NCBI GenBank assembly: GCA_018241225.1
Contig: JAFEEG010000012.1
Span: 62,001 to 126,000, forward strand
Source of the DNA: Pseudomonadota bacterium
Lineage (GTDB): Bacteria; Pseudomonadota; Gammaproteobacteria; Burkholderiales; Burkholderiaceae_C
DNA: 64,000 bases
Direction of reading: 5' to 3'
The notes beneath the pieces are model-generated. The model was not told the origin of the DNA and searched no databases. It saw only the letters and a program-made list of their open reading frames with translations. A program made the translations under genes and the position numbers. Of the stretch, positions 15,587 to 24,515 are shown one piece after another; positions within the stretch are counted from its first letter, which is position 1; each line of letters opens with the position of its first letter.

Positions 15587-16786
15587 TCAGCCGCCGAGAG
15601 CGCGAACCGTGTGGCGCGCGATCATGAGCTCCTCATCGGTAGGCACCGTCCACGCCGAACAGCGCGAAGCCGCCGTGCTGATGCGTGGTCCGCCCTGCGC
15701 GTTGGCGGCGGCATCCAGCTCGATGCCCATCCACCCCAGGCCACGCACGACGCGCTCGCGGATCGGCGCCGAATGCTCGCCGATGCCGGCGGTGAACACC
15801 ACGCCGTCGAGCCCGCCCATGGCGGCGGCCAGCGAGCCCACCTCGCGCACGATGCGGTAGACATACAGGTCGATGGCCAGTGCGGCGCGCGGCACATCGC
15901 TGGCCAGCAGCGCCCGCATGTCGCTGGAGACGCCCGAGATGCCCAGCAGGCCCGAATCGCGATAGAGCATGCGCTCCACTTCCTTGGCCGTCATGCCGCG
16001 CTGCTGGATCAGGTAGAGCAGCACGCCGGGGTCGATGGCGCCGCTGCGCGTGCCCATGGGCAGCCCCTCGAGTGCGCTGAAGCCCATGGTGCTGGCCATG
16101 CTGCGGCCACCGTCCATGGCGCACAGGCTGGCGCCGTTGCCCAGGTGCATGGCCACCACCTTGCCGCGCGCCAGCTCGGGCGCCACCTGCGGCAGCCGCG
16201 AGGCGATGTATTCGTACGAGAGCCCGTGAAAGCCGTAGCGCCGCACGCCTTCCTCGAAATAGCGGTAGGGCAGCGCATACATCTGCGCCAGCTCGGGCGT
16301 GCTGCGGTGGAAGGCCGTGTCGAAGCAGGCCACCTGGGGGATGCCCGGCAACGCCTCGAACGCAAGGCGGATGGGCGCCAGGTTGTTGGGCTGGTGCAGC
16401 GGCGCCAGCGGCGACAGCGCCTCCAGCTTGGGCATGACCTCGGGCGTGACCACCATTGGCTGCGAATAGTCGGGCCCGCCGTGCACCACCCGGTGGCCCA
16501 CCCCGCGCAGCGTGGCCCCGGGCAGCAGCTCGCGCATGGCGGCAATGGTGAAGTGCAGCGCCGCGTCGTGCCCGAGCTTCTGGCCTTCGCCCCAGCTGTG
16601 CTCCTTGAGCACCTGGCTGTCTGGCGACTTGGCTACGAAATGCGGCGCGGTGTCCAGGCCTTCGGCCAGGCCGCGCAGCACCAGGCGAAGGTCGTCGCCC
16701 GTCACTTCATACAGCGAGAACTTGAGGCTGGACGAACCCGCGTTCGCCACCGCCACCATGCCGCGTTCGGGCGAGGCTTCGATCAT
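15587..16786 (-). CDS. ackA: Acetate/propionate family kinase
   Basis: A 399-residue acetokinase interconverting acetate (or propionate) plus ATP with acyl phosphate. Signatures: 'VANAGSSSLKFSLYE' near the N-terminus, 'GVGHRVVHGG', 'ACFDTAFHRSTPELA', 'HLGNGASLCAMDGGRSMASTM' and 'FTAGIGEHSAPIRERVV'. It is last of the DUF3141-fabI-ackA minus-strand set, 16 bp after the FabI-like gene. The matching phosphotransacetylase is divergent at 20174, so the pair could run acyl-CoA to acyl-phosphate to carboxylate with ATP gain. Butyrate or propionate specificity is possible. Confidence 0.9.
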   Translation of the reverse strand: MIEASPERGMVAVANAGSSSLKFSLYEVTGDDLRLVLRGLAEGLDTAPHFVAKSPDSQVLKEHSWGEGQKLGHDAALHFTIAAMRELLPGATLRGVGHRVVHGGPDYSQPMVVTPEVMPKLEALSPLAPLHQPNNLAPIRLAFEALPGIPQVACFDTAFHRSTPELAQMYALPYRYFEEGVRRYGFHGLSYEYIASRLPQVAPELARGKVVAMHLGNGASLCAMDGGRSMASTMGFSALEGLPMGTRSGAIDPGVLLYLIQQRGMTAKEVERMLYRDSGLLGISGVSSDMRALLASDVPRAALAIDLYVYRIVREVGSLAAAMGGLDGVVFTAGIGEHSAPIRERVVRGLGWMGIELDAAANAQGGPRISTAASRCSAWTVPTDEELMIARHTVRALGG

Positions 16787-16802
16787 CGGCGCTCCCTGTC
16801 TC

Positions 16803-17582
16803 TCAATTCATGATGTGGTAGCCACCGTCGACGTACAGCGTCGAGCCGGTGAGCAGCCGCGCATGGTCGGTGCACAGCATGGCGGTTGCGTAGCCCACAT
16901 CCTCGATGCTGGCCAGCTGGTGCGCCGGGGCGCGTGCGGTGGCGTCGTCCAGCAGTGCGTCGAACTCGGCCAGGCCGGATGCGGCGCGCGTGCGGATCGG
17001 CCCGGGCGACACGGCATGCACTCGAATGCCCGAGGGCCCCAACTCGTGCGCCAGGTAGCGCACCGAGGCTTCCAGCGCGGCCTTCACCGGGCCCATCACG
17101 TTGTAGTTTTCCACCACCTTGTGCGCGCCGTGAAAGCTCATGGTGAGCAGCGTGCCGCCGTCCTTCTTCATCAGCGGCTCGGCCAGCTGCGCCATGCGGA
17201 TGAAGCTGTGGCAGGACACGTCCATGGCCATGCCGAAGCCCGCCGCCGAGCAGTCGACCAGGCGGCCCTGCAGGTCGGCCTTGGGCGCGTAGGCGATGGA
17301 GTGAACGGCGGCATGCAGCACGCCCCAGCGCTCGTTCACCGCGTCGAACACCGCCTCCAGGGCGCCGGGCTGGGTGACGTCCAGTGGCAGCAGCAGGCTC
17401 GCGCCCAGCGACTGCGCCAGCGGCTCGACATAGGTCTTGGCCTTGTCGTTGAGGTAGGTGATGGCCAGCTCGGCCCCCAGCGCCTTGAAGGCGGCGGCGC
17501 AGCCCCAGGCAATCGACTGGTCGTTGGCCACGCCAGTCACCAGGATCTTCTTGCCGGCCAGCGGCCCTTGCGAGTTGGTCAT
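16803..17582 (-). CDS. fabI: FabI-like enoyl-[acyl-carrier-protein] reductase
   Basis: A 259-residue SDR of the FabI group. 'ILVTGVANDQSIAWGCAAAF' is the divergent NADH-binding turn of FabI, and 'NYNVMGPVKAALEASVRYLA' gives Y160-x6-K167, the catalytic Tyr-Lys pair. The residue that is Tyr146 in E. coli FabI falls in 'LTMSFHGAHKV' and is Phe here. With its location among acyl-phosphate and PHA-like genes, this points to a specialised paralogue rather than the housekeeping enzyme. Its ATG overlaps the DUF3141 stop by 4 bp (ATGA). Confidence 0.82.
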   Translation of the reverse strand: MTNSQGPLAGKKILVTGVANDQSIAWGCAAAFKALGAELAITYLNDKAKTYVEPLAQSLGASLLLPLDVTQPGALEAVFDAVNERWGVLHAAVHSIAYAPKADLQGRLVDCSAAGFGMAMDVSCHSFIRMAQLAEPLMKKDGGTLLTMSFHGAHKVVENYNVMGPVKAALEASVRYLAHELGPSGIRVHAVSPGPIRTRAASGLAEFDALLDDATARAPAHQLASIEDVGYATAMLCTDHARLLTGSTLYVDGGYHIMN

Positions 17583-20059
17583 GTGGATCGCTTCGTGCTG
17601 CGGGTGGTGGTCTTCTTGGCCGCGGGCTGGTTCACGACCAGGCGCAGTTCGCGCTGCGACGGCTTGGCCGATGCGGCAGCTTTCTTCGCGGGAGCTTTCT
17701 TGGCTGCTGCCTTCGCGGCCGGCTTCGCAGCGGGTTCCACGGGCTTCCTGGCGGATTTGGCTGCTGTGCTGCGGGCTTTCCTGGCCGGTGCCGGTACCGA
17801 CACACCCGGCACGGGCGCGCTGCTGTGCCTGGCCCGTTCGCTGGCCACCGTCTGCGCCAGCGAGAGCGACAGCGCGGCGATGCGTTCGGGGTCCACGCCC
17901 AGTTGCGCGCGAATGAACTGCGCCGCCGGCGTGTCGGGGTCGGTCAGCGTGGGCTCGGCCATCAGCACGGCCGCCGCCAGGGCCAGCGCGTGTTCGCGCT
18001 CGGCCAGGGTTGGCAGGAGGCGGGGCAGGGCCGCCATGGCCTCCTGCGGCGCGAAGGTCACGACGAGCGACTGCGCGTCGAGGATCTTGGGCCAGTCCAG
18101 CGGCTGCGCGCTGTCGGGCACGCCCACCATCTGGCGGACCATCTCGCGGTGCGAGCTGCCCAGCAACTGGCCCAGCCGGAGGTTGCGGCGGTCGATGGAG
18201 CCGCGCCGCGTGATGCCCGCCACCACGATGCGGCACACCGCTTCGGCAAAGCCGCCCTTGTCCACGTTGGCCAGGGCCAGCTTGCGCGCCTTGGCTTCGT
18301 CGCTGCCGGCGCGATGCAGCGCGGCCATCTCGTCGGCCTCGGCCGGCGGCAGCAGTGCACCCACGCCGCCCGGGCCGTAGGCCATGCTGACCCAGTTGAC
18401 CGATGCGTCGTCGCGGGCGCTGCCCATCTGGTTGAGCGTCTGCGTGATCCATTCGGAGCCCAGCCGCTCCCAGGCCAGCCAGACGTTGTCGGGCGCGACC
18501 GGCTCGCGGTGCTCGCGGGCCTTCTGGGCCGCCTCGCGCAGCCATGGGGCCATGGGGCTCATGTCCGACATCAGCAGGTGCTGCTGGCGCAGCGGGTGCG
18601 TCCAGCGCATGAAGTCGCCCAGCGCCCGGCTGCCCACGGAGCGCACCCAGGGCTGCACGAAGGTGCGGTAGGCCGTCATGTTCACTTCCGACAACTGCGC
18701 GATGGTGCTGAACACGGTCTCGTCGCCGCGGCCGTCGGGGTCGAGCGCGCGAATGTCGTCGAAGGTACGCGTGTCGAAGCGCACGCTGTAGTTTCCGGTT
18801 TCCAGCGCGGCGAACTCGGCGTTCGGGTCGCGCGACTCGATCACCATTTCATACAGGCCCGGCGGCAGCGCGTCGATCTGGTCGAGCGTGTTCACCAGCT
18901 GGTCGTGTTCCTTGCGGGCAATCGCGCCGCCCACGAAGATGCCCAGGTGGCCGATGGTGGGATGCAGCATGTAGACGATGGTGCGGCCCGCGGCCACCAG
19001 CGCCTTCTCGCTGCCCCACACGTCAAGGATCCAGGCCAGCGCCTGCTGCGGCGGCGTGATGTTGTCGCCCCACGAGGCGAACACCACCACCGGCGAGGTG
19101 ATGTTGCGCAGGTCCACCTTCACGCCGTCGAGCACCACGTCGCCGCGCGCCAGGCGGTTGCCCACGAAGAGGTTCTCGACGATGGATTCGATTTCCTCGC
19201 CGGTCATGCGGAAGTAGCCGCCCCACCAGCGCTCGAATTCCAGGAAGCGCTCTTTCTCGGTGTCGACGTTGGCGTAGAGGTTGTAGAGCTTGCCCCAGTA
19301 GGTGTTGCCCAGGTTGAGGTTCTCGAAATTGTTCACCAGCCAGGCGCCGTCGAAGCGGTCGCCTGCCAGGTCGGACATGAAGGCCGCCAGCCACGCTCCG
19401 CCGAGCATGCCGCCCGAGTAACGCATGGGGTTCTGCTTGGCGCTGCCGGCCCAGTACGACAGCGGCGCGCCATTGAGCACCAGCGGCCCCATCACGTCGC
19501 CACGCACCGAGGCCAGCGCCGCCATGGCCCAGCCGGCCTGGCAGTTGCCGATGACGGCGGGCTTCTGCTTGCACTGCGGGTGGCGGCGCACCACCTCTTC
19601 CAGGAAGGCCGCCTCGGCCCGCGCCACGTCCACCAGCGTCTGGCCTTCTTCCGGCTCCGGCGCGAAGGTGACGAAGTACACCGCGTGCCCGGCGCGCAGC
19701 GCCACGCCCACTTCGGAGTCGGGCTTGAACCCCCCGATGCCCGGACCGTGGCCCGCGCGCGGGTCGACCACCACGATGGGGCGCTTGGCCTCGTCGATGG
19801 GCGTCTGGGCCGGTGGCACGATGCGCAGCAGCGAGTAGTTGCAGGGGCGGGGCAGGGTGCGCCCGTCGAGGATGAGCTCGTGCTCGAACTGCAGAAGCGG
19901 CGGCTTGCCGGCCAGCAAGTGCTCCAGGAATACGTTGCCGCGTTCGCGCAGCACATCGGCAGTCAGGACGCTGCGCTGCCAGGTATCGACGCTGTAGGTC
20001 GCAAGGTCTTGAAGGGCCTTTTGCAGGGCGGCGACGGTCGGTTTGGCAGGAGCACTCAT
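17579..20059 (-). CDS. DUF3141 / PHA-synthase-like alpha/beta-hydrolase with Lys/Ala-rich tail
   Basis: An 826-residue protein. The N-terminal ~450 residues resemble polyhydroxyalkanoate synthases: 'PIVVVDPRAGHGPGIGGFKPDSEVG', 'VIGNCQAGWAMAAL' with the lipase-box-like Cys (GNCQAG), 'VVVFASWGDNITPPQQAL' and 'HPTIGHLGIFVGG' for the Asp and His of a triad. A helical region follows, then a histone H1/AlgP-like Lys-Ala-Pro tail (about 740-800). The start at 20059 follows homologues; a frame exists to 20113. It heads the fabI-ackA operon, divergent from pta. It may act on CoA esters; no tested function is known to me. Confidence 0.8.
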   Translation of the reverse strand: MSAPAKPTVAALQKALQDLATYSVDTWQRSVLTADVLRERGNVFLEHLLAGKPPLLQFEHELILDGRTLPRPCNYSLLRIVPPAQTPIDEAKRPIVVVDPRAGHGPGIGGFKPDSEVGVALRAGHAVYFVTFAPEPEEGQTLVDVARAEAAFLEEVVRRHPQCKQKPAVIGNCQAGWAMAALASVRGDVMGPLVLNGAPLSYWAGSAKQNPMRYSGGMLGGAWLAAFMSDLAGDRFDGAWLVNNFENLNLGNTYWGKLYNLYANVDTEKERFLEFERWWGGYFRMTGEEIESIVENLFVGNRLARGDVVLDGVKVDLRNITSPVVVFASWGDNITPPQQALAWILDVWGSEKALVAAGRTIVYMLHPTIGHLGIFVGGAIARKEHDQLVNTLDQIDALPPGLYEMVIESRDPNAEFAALETGNYSVRFDTRTFDDIRALDPDGRGDETVFSTIAQLSEVNMTAYRTFVQPWVRSVGSRALGDFMRWTHPLRQQHLLMSDMSPMAPWLREAAQKAREHREPVAPDNVWLAWERLGSEWITQTLNQMGSARDDASVNWVSMAYGPGGVGALLPPAEADEMAALHRAGSDEAKARKLALANVDKGGFAEAVCRIVVAGITRRGSIDRRNLRLGQLLGSSHREMVRQMVGVPDSAQPLDWPKILDAQSLVVTFAPQEAMAALPRLLPTLAEREHALALAAAVLMAEPTLTDPDTPAAQFIRAQLGVDPERIAALSLSLAQTVASERARHSSAPVPGVSVPAPARKARSTAAKSARKPVEPAAKPAAKAAAKKAPAKKAAASAKPSQRELRLVVNQPAAKKTTTRSTKRST

Positions 20060-20173
20060 GGCAACCTTTGTACTTGATTTGTTGCACGGCAGCATGCACG
20101 ATTCGTGCGTCAATCCGCTGGATACCCCCGAGTCTTTGCTCAGGTATTTGGCGACTTTTCTTCAAGGCCGCCA

Positions 20174-21127
20174 ATGACTCAGCAGGACAACACCGCACAT
20201 CCCCACTACGACCGCCTGATTGCCAGGGTACGGCAGTTGCCGCCGCTTCGGGTGGCGGTGGTTCACCCGGCCAACGGCCCCTCGCTCGAGGGCGCGCTCA
20301 CCTCGGCGAGCATGGGCCTGATGGTTCCCGTGCTGGTGGGGCCGCGCGCTCGCATCGAGGCGGCGGCCAAGGAGCTGGGCGCCTCGCTCGACGGCATTGA
20401 ACTCATCGATGCGCCCCACAGCCACGCCGCCGCCGACAAGGCCGCGGAACTGGCACGCGATGGGGTGGTGGACGCCCTGATGAAGGGCAGCCTGCACACC
20501 GACGAACTCATGGGCGCCGTGGTGCGGCGCGATGCCGGCCTGCGCACCGCACGCCGCATCAGCCACTGCTTCGTGATGGACGTGCCGGGGCACGCGCAGC
20601 CGCTGGTCATCTCCGACGCCGCCATCAACATCGCGCCGACGCTCGAAGACAAGGTGGACATCGTGCAGAACGCCATCGACCTGGCCCATGCGCTGGGCAT
20701 GAACCACGTGCGGGTGGCGGTGCTGTCGGCCATGGAGACGGTCAATTCCAAGGTGCCGTCCACCATCGACGCGGCGGCGCTGTGCAAGATGGCCGACCGG
20801 GGCCAGATCACCGGTGCGGTGCTGGACGGGCCGTTGGCCATGGACAACGCCATCGACGCGGAAGCTGCACGCATCAAGGGCATCGCGTCGCCGGTGGCCG
20901 GGCATGCGGACGTGCTGATCGCTCCGGACCTCGATGCCGGCAACATGCTGGCCAAGAGCCTGACCTTCCTGGCGGGCGCCTATGCGGCCGGCATCGTGCT
21001 GGGGGCCAAGGTGCCGATCATCCTGACCAGCCGGGCCGACTCGGAGCCCACGCGCCTGGCCTCGTGCGCGGTGGCGGCGCTGCTGTCGCAGGCTGCGCGT
21101 GAGGGGCAGATCCGCGCTGTGGGCTGA
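20174..21127 (+). CDS. Phosphate acetyl/butyryl/propionyl-transferase (PTA/PTB domain)
   Basis: 317 residues of the PTA_PTB family: 'RVAVVHPANGPSLEGALTSASMGLMVPVLVGP', 'DALMKGSLHTDELM', 'VISDAAINIAPTLEDKVDIVQNAI' and 'LDAGNMLAKSLTFLAGA'. It exchanges CoA and phosphate on short acyl groups. It lacks the N-terminal MaoC-like hydratase domain that some homologues next to DUF3141 genes carry. The ATG at 20174 is preferred to an upstream in-frame codon at 20105 because it leaves a 114-bp divergent promoter region with DUF3141. With ackA it forms a complete acyl-CoA/acyl-phosphate/acid couple. Confidence 0.88.
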   Translation: MTQQDNTAHPHYDRLIARVRQLPPLRVAVVHPANGPSLEGALTSASMGLMVPVLVGPRARIEAAAKELGASLDGIELIDAPHSHAAADKAAELARDGVVDALMKGSLHTDELMGAVVRRDAGLRTARRISHCFVMDVPGHAQPLVISDAAINIAPTLEDKVDIVQNAIDLAHALGMNHVRVAVLSAMETVNSKVPSTIDAAALCKMADRGQITGAVLDGPLAMDNAIDAEAARIKGIASPVAGHADVLIAPDLDAGNMLAKSLTFLAGAYAAGIVLGAKVPIILTSRADSEPTRLASCAVAALLSQAAREGQIRAVG

Positions 21128-21264
21128 GCCCCGTCGGAGTCCACGTCTCCCCGCCGGGATGTAGGACGGTGCCGCGCCTGGCATCCGTGCGGCGCGCGAG
21201 CTGCGTCGCAAGTCCATGCCGCTGGCTATATTGGTCCGTGTGTCCACCGGCTTGGAGAAAGACC

Positions 21265-21675
<411 letters not shown>

Positions 21676-21775
21676 CGATCCAGGGCGACCCGCGGGCTTT
21701 TCCTACCTGGGCACGGGCTGCCTCGGTCTAAGGTGCTGGCTTTCGTTGAAGCACTGACCAGAAAAAGGAGCACCC

Positions 21776-22015
21776 TTGGACCACGACGATGCAGCAAAGG
21801 ACGCCAGCAAGGGCAGCAGGAGCAAGCGCGCGTCTCGTTGGGGAGAGATCGTGGTGGCTGCGGTGGCAGCAGTGGCGTTGGGCTACAACGTGGCTTCCTA
21901 TGACCGCAAGGGTCCGGTCGAGCCGGGTGCAGCGGGCAGCAAGCAAGGCCACAAGGCGCCTGCGGCCGCCGCCGCAGCGACGGGCGGCGGTCAGCCAGGC
22001 CAGGCAGGCAAGTGA
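21776..22015 (+). CDS. Small single-span membrane protein (79 aa, TTG start)
   Basis: A short frame starting with TTG at 21776, well placed after AAAAAGGAG. The product has a charged N-terminus ('DHDDAAKDASKGSRSKRASR'), one hydrophobic span ('GEIVVAAVAAVALGYNVASY') and an Ala/Gly-rich tail. I do not recognise a family. The strong ribosome-binding site and biased composition support expression. The low-complexity tail and unusual start keep confidence moderate. Confidence 0.5.
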   Translation: MDHDDAAKDASKGSRSKRASRWGEIVVAAVAAVALGYNVASYDRKGPVEPGAAGSKQGHKAPAAAAAATGGGQPGQAGK

Positions 22016-22036
22016 AGACGTTGATCGTGCCGCTGT

Positions 22037-22357
22037 CTACGCGCCGGCAAACAGCGCCATGTCGGCGCGCACGCCAAGGCGCCTCATGAATTCCGTCGGA
22101 TCGAATCCTTCGTCGGCATAGCGGCGCTGGATGTGCGCGCGCGCGGCAGCCATGGCGTCGTGGCTGGACCACTCCACCAGCGTGGCGACGTTGAACTCGC
22201 TGCCGCTGCACTCGGTCATCACGCGGTTCTGGCGGCAGCCGGGCAGCCCGGCCAGCGCCTGGTCGATCCAGTGCAGGCGCTGCATGAACAAGGGCAGGGC
22301 ATCGGGCGGAACCGCGAACTTGTCGATGCGGAAAACGGAGGAGGGAATGCGGACCAT
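22037..22357 (-). CDS. Antibiotic biosynthesis monooxygenase-type (ABM) protein, SoxR target
   Basis: 106 residues. 'VFRIDKFAVPPDALPLFMQRLHWIDQALAGLPGC' and the mid-region 'SEFNVATLVEWSSHDAMAAARAHIQRRY' fit the dimeric alpha/beta-barrel ABM fold, which acts on quinol-like or polyketide substrates without cofactor. The start at 22357 has a good GGAG (from AGGAGTCTCC); a longer frame to 22402 would begin inside the SoxR box. The promoter upstream carries a SoxR site in the activating position, so it is probably induced by redox-cycling compounds. Divergent from soxR. Confidence 0.8.
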   Translation of the reverse strand: MVRIPSSVFRIDKFAVPPDALPLFMQRLHWIDQALAGLPGCRQNRVMTECSGSEFNVATLVEWSSHDAMAAARAHIQRRYADEGFDPTEFMRRLGVRADMALFAGA

Positions 22358-22387
22358 GGAGACTCCTGGGTGGGTGGAAAAGCCCGC

Positions 22388-22418
22388 AGTCTCAAACCTC
22401 AACTAAACTTGAGGTCAA
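22388..22418 (-). promoter_or_regulatory. SoxR box and SoxR-type promoter of the monooxygenase gene
   Basis: CCTCAACTAAACTTGAGG (22397-22414) is an 18-bp inverted repeat that closely matches the SoxR box of E. coli soxS. Read on the minus strand it lies in a 19-bp spacer between a -35 TTGACC (22418-22413) and a -10-like GAGACT (22393-22388). The long spacer is the MerR-family activation architecture. The predicted transcript leader to the ATG at 22357 is about 24 nt. The same site could also affect soxR itself. Confidence 0.85.
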
Positions 22419-22460
22419 GACCTTTTTCAAGCCCATTCGATCTGCAGGAGTTTTTTTCGC

Positions 22461-22925
22461 ATGCGCAAGGAGCTTCCCGAAGGCATCGCCGCCACCCTCA
22501 GCGTCGGCGAGGTGGCACAGCGCAGCGGCGTGGCCGTGTCGGCGCTGCATTTCTACGAGTCCAAGGGGCTCATCGCCAGCGAGCGCACCGAGAGCAATCA
22601 CCGCCGCTATGCGCGCGCCGTGCTGCGGCGCGTGGCCTTCATCCGGGTGGCACAGCGCGTGGGCATTCCGTTGGCGGACATTGCGCAGGCGCTGCAGACG
22701 CTGCCCGCGGGCGAGGCGCCCGGGCGTGCCGACTGGGCGCGTCTGTCGGCCAGCTGGCGCGCCGAGCTGGACGAGCGCATGGCGCAGCTCAAGAAGCTGC
22801 GCGACCAACTGGACGACTGCATTGGCTGCGGCTGCCTGTCCATCGACCGGTGCCGCTTGCGCAACCCGCACGACAAGCTGGGCAACGAAGGCACCGGGCC
22901 GCGGCGCCTGATCTCGCACGACTGA
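22461..22925 (+). CDS. soxR: Redox-sensitive transcriptional activator SoxR
   Basis: A 154-residue MerR-family regulator. The winged helix ('LSVGEVAQRSGVAVSALHFYESKGLI') is followed by a dimerisation helix and the [2Fe-2S] cluster motif C120-x2-C123-x-C125-x5-C131 (CIGCGCLSIDRC), which is diagnostic of SoxR. A near-canonical SoxR box lies 47-64 bp upstream in the gap shared with the divergent monooxygenase gene. There is no soxS, as expected outside enterics, where SoxR directly controls a few genes dealing with redox-active molecules. Confidence 0.95.
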   Translation: MRKELPEGIAATLSVGEVAQRSGVAVSALHFYESKGLIASERTESNHRRYARAVLRRVAFIRVAQRVGIPLADIAQALQTLPAGEAPGRADWARLSASWRAELDERMAQLKKLRDQLDDCIGCGCLSIDRCRLRNPHDKLGNEGTGPRRLISHD

Positions 22926-22935
22926 GCGCGCAGGC

Positions 22936-24501
22936 CTAGCTGATCTCTTCCTTCGCCGGCAGGCGGCTGACGGTGGCGAAACGGATGCGCTGCGCATCGA
23001 CCTCTTCCACGCGAAACTGCAGGTCGTCATGCCGCCACGTCTCGCCCACGCCTGGCAGTCGGCCAAAGTTCTCGAGCAGCAGTCCCGCCAGCGATACGTA
23101 GCGTTCTTCCTCGCTCACCAGTCCGCTGGTTTCCAGTGCCTGCTCCAGCTGCCGCAGATCGGCACTGCCGGCCACGCGCCAGTGGCCGTCGTCGAGCTTC
23201 TGGATCTCCAGTCCTTCGTCTTCGTCGGGAAACTCGCCCGCGATGGCTTCGAGCACGTCAATGGGCGTCACCAGGCCCTTGAGCGTGCCGTGTTCGTCGT
23301 TGACCAGCGCCAGCTGGCCGCGTGCCTGGCGCAGCACGTCGATCGCGCGGATGACCGTGGTGCCTTCGGGCAGGTAGATGGGTGCGCGCAGGTACTGGCC
23401 GTCGCAAGCCAATCGACCGTGGGTGGTGAGCGCGGCCAGCAGCTCGACTGCGCGGCCCACGCCCACCACGTTGTCCAGCGACGCACGGCACACCGGCAGC
23501 ATGCCGTGGGGCGAGTCGAGCAGTTGGATGCGCACTGCTTCCGGCGGATCTTCCAGGTCGACCCAGGAGATGTCGGCGCGCGGCGTCATGATGGTGCGCA
23601 GGTTGCGCTCGGCCAGCGTGAGCACGCCGCTCACCATCTGGCGCTCTTCTGCGGCAAAGGCCGGTGCTTCGGCCAGCGATGCGTCGTCGGCCACCTCGGC
23701 GTCGAGCCCCGCTGCGGAGCGCTTCCGCCCGCCCAGGAGACGCAGCACCGATTCGGCCGTGCGTTCGCGCAGCGGCCGCTGGGCCAGGTGCCGTGCCTGG
23801 TTGCGCCATGCCCATTGGTTGAAGAACTCGATCAGGATCGAGAAGCCGATGGCCGCGTACAGGTAGCTCTTCGGAAGGTGAAAGCCCAGGCCGTCGGCCA
23901 CCAGGCTCAGGCCGATCATCAAGAGAAAGCTCAGGCACAGCACCACCACGGTGGGGTGCCGGCTGACGAAGCGGGCCAGGGGGCCGGAGGCCACCAGCAT
24001 CACGCCCACGGCGATGATCACCGCGGCCATCATCACCGTCAGGTCGTTGACCATGCCCACGGCGGTGATCACCGAGTCGAGCGAGAACACGGCGTCCAGC
24101 ACCACGATCTGCGCCACCACAAGGCCGAAGCCGGCGTGGCCCTGCGACCGCTCGCTCGCGTGCGGCGGGCCTTCCAGCCTTTCGTGCAGCTCGGACGTGG
24201 CCTTGTACAAGAGGAACAGGCCGCCGGCCAGCAGGATGAGGTCGCGCCCGGAGAAGGAAAGCGCGCCAAGGCTGAACAGCGGCTTGGTGAGGGTGGCCAG
24301 CCAGGAAATTGCGGCCAGCAAGGCCAGCCGCATGAACAGCGCCAGGCTCAGGCCGATGAGGCGCGCGCGGTCGCGCTGGGCCGGCGGCAGCTTTTCGACC
24401 AGGATCGCAATGAACAACAGGTTGTCGATGCCCAGGACGATTTCCAGGACCACCAGGGTGAGCAGGCCCGCCCAGGCGGTCGGATCGGTCAGCAGCGCCA
24501 T
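22936..24501 (-). CDS. TerC family membrane protein with CBS pair and CorC/HlyC domain
   Basis: 521 residues. The N-terminal ~240 form a TerC-type integral membrane domain with '[21 protein letters not shown]' and '[19 protein letters not shown]', whose acidic residues in the spans are typical. Residues about 300-420 are a CBS pair ('[20 protein letters not shown]', '[21 protein letters not shown]'), and 430-515 a CorC_HlyC transporter-associated domain. Homologues include YoaE/YegH; roles in metal or envelope homeostasis are proposed. It starts 14 bp after the response-regulator cyclase gene, so is probably the last gene of that signalling operon. Confidence 0.88.
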   Translation of the reverse strand: MALLTDPTAWAGLLTLVVLEIVLGIDNLLFIAILVEKLPPAQRDRARLIGLSLALFMRLALLAAISWLATLTKPLFSLGALSFSGRDLILLAGGLFLLYKATSELHERLEGPPHASERSQGHAGFGLVVAQIVVLDAVFSLDSVITAVGMVNDLTVMMAAVIIAVGVMLVASGPLARFVSRHPTVVVLCLSFLLMIGLSLVADGLGFHLPKSYLYAAIGFSILIEFFNQWAWRNQARHLAQRPLRERTAESVLRLLGGRKRSAAGLDAEVADDASLAEAPAFAAEERQMVSGVLTLAERNLRTIMTPRADISWVDLEDPPEAVRIQLLDSPHGMLPVCRASLDNVVGVGRAVELLAALTTHGRLACDGQYLRAPIYLPEGTTVIRAIDVLRQARGQLALVNDEHGTLKGLVTPIDVLEAIAGEFPDEDEGLEIQKLDDGHWRVAGSADLRQLEQALETSGLVSEEERYVSLAGLLLENFGRLPGVGETWRHDDLQFRVEEVDAQRIRFATVSRLPAKEEIS

Positions 24502-24515
24502 CGTTGCCGGGGCCC

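Noticed and set aside
14597..16813. 738-codon plus-strand frame opposite lacI and ackA
   Set aside because: Antisense artefact; it would read through the intergenic operator and both well-supported genes.
17825..20077. 750-codon open frame opposite the DUF3141 gene
   Set aside because: Low-complexity composition typical of GC-rich antisense frames; the opposite strand has a coherent hydrolase.
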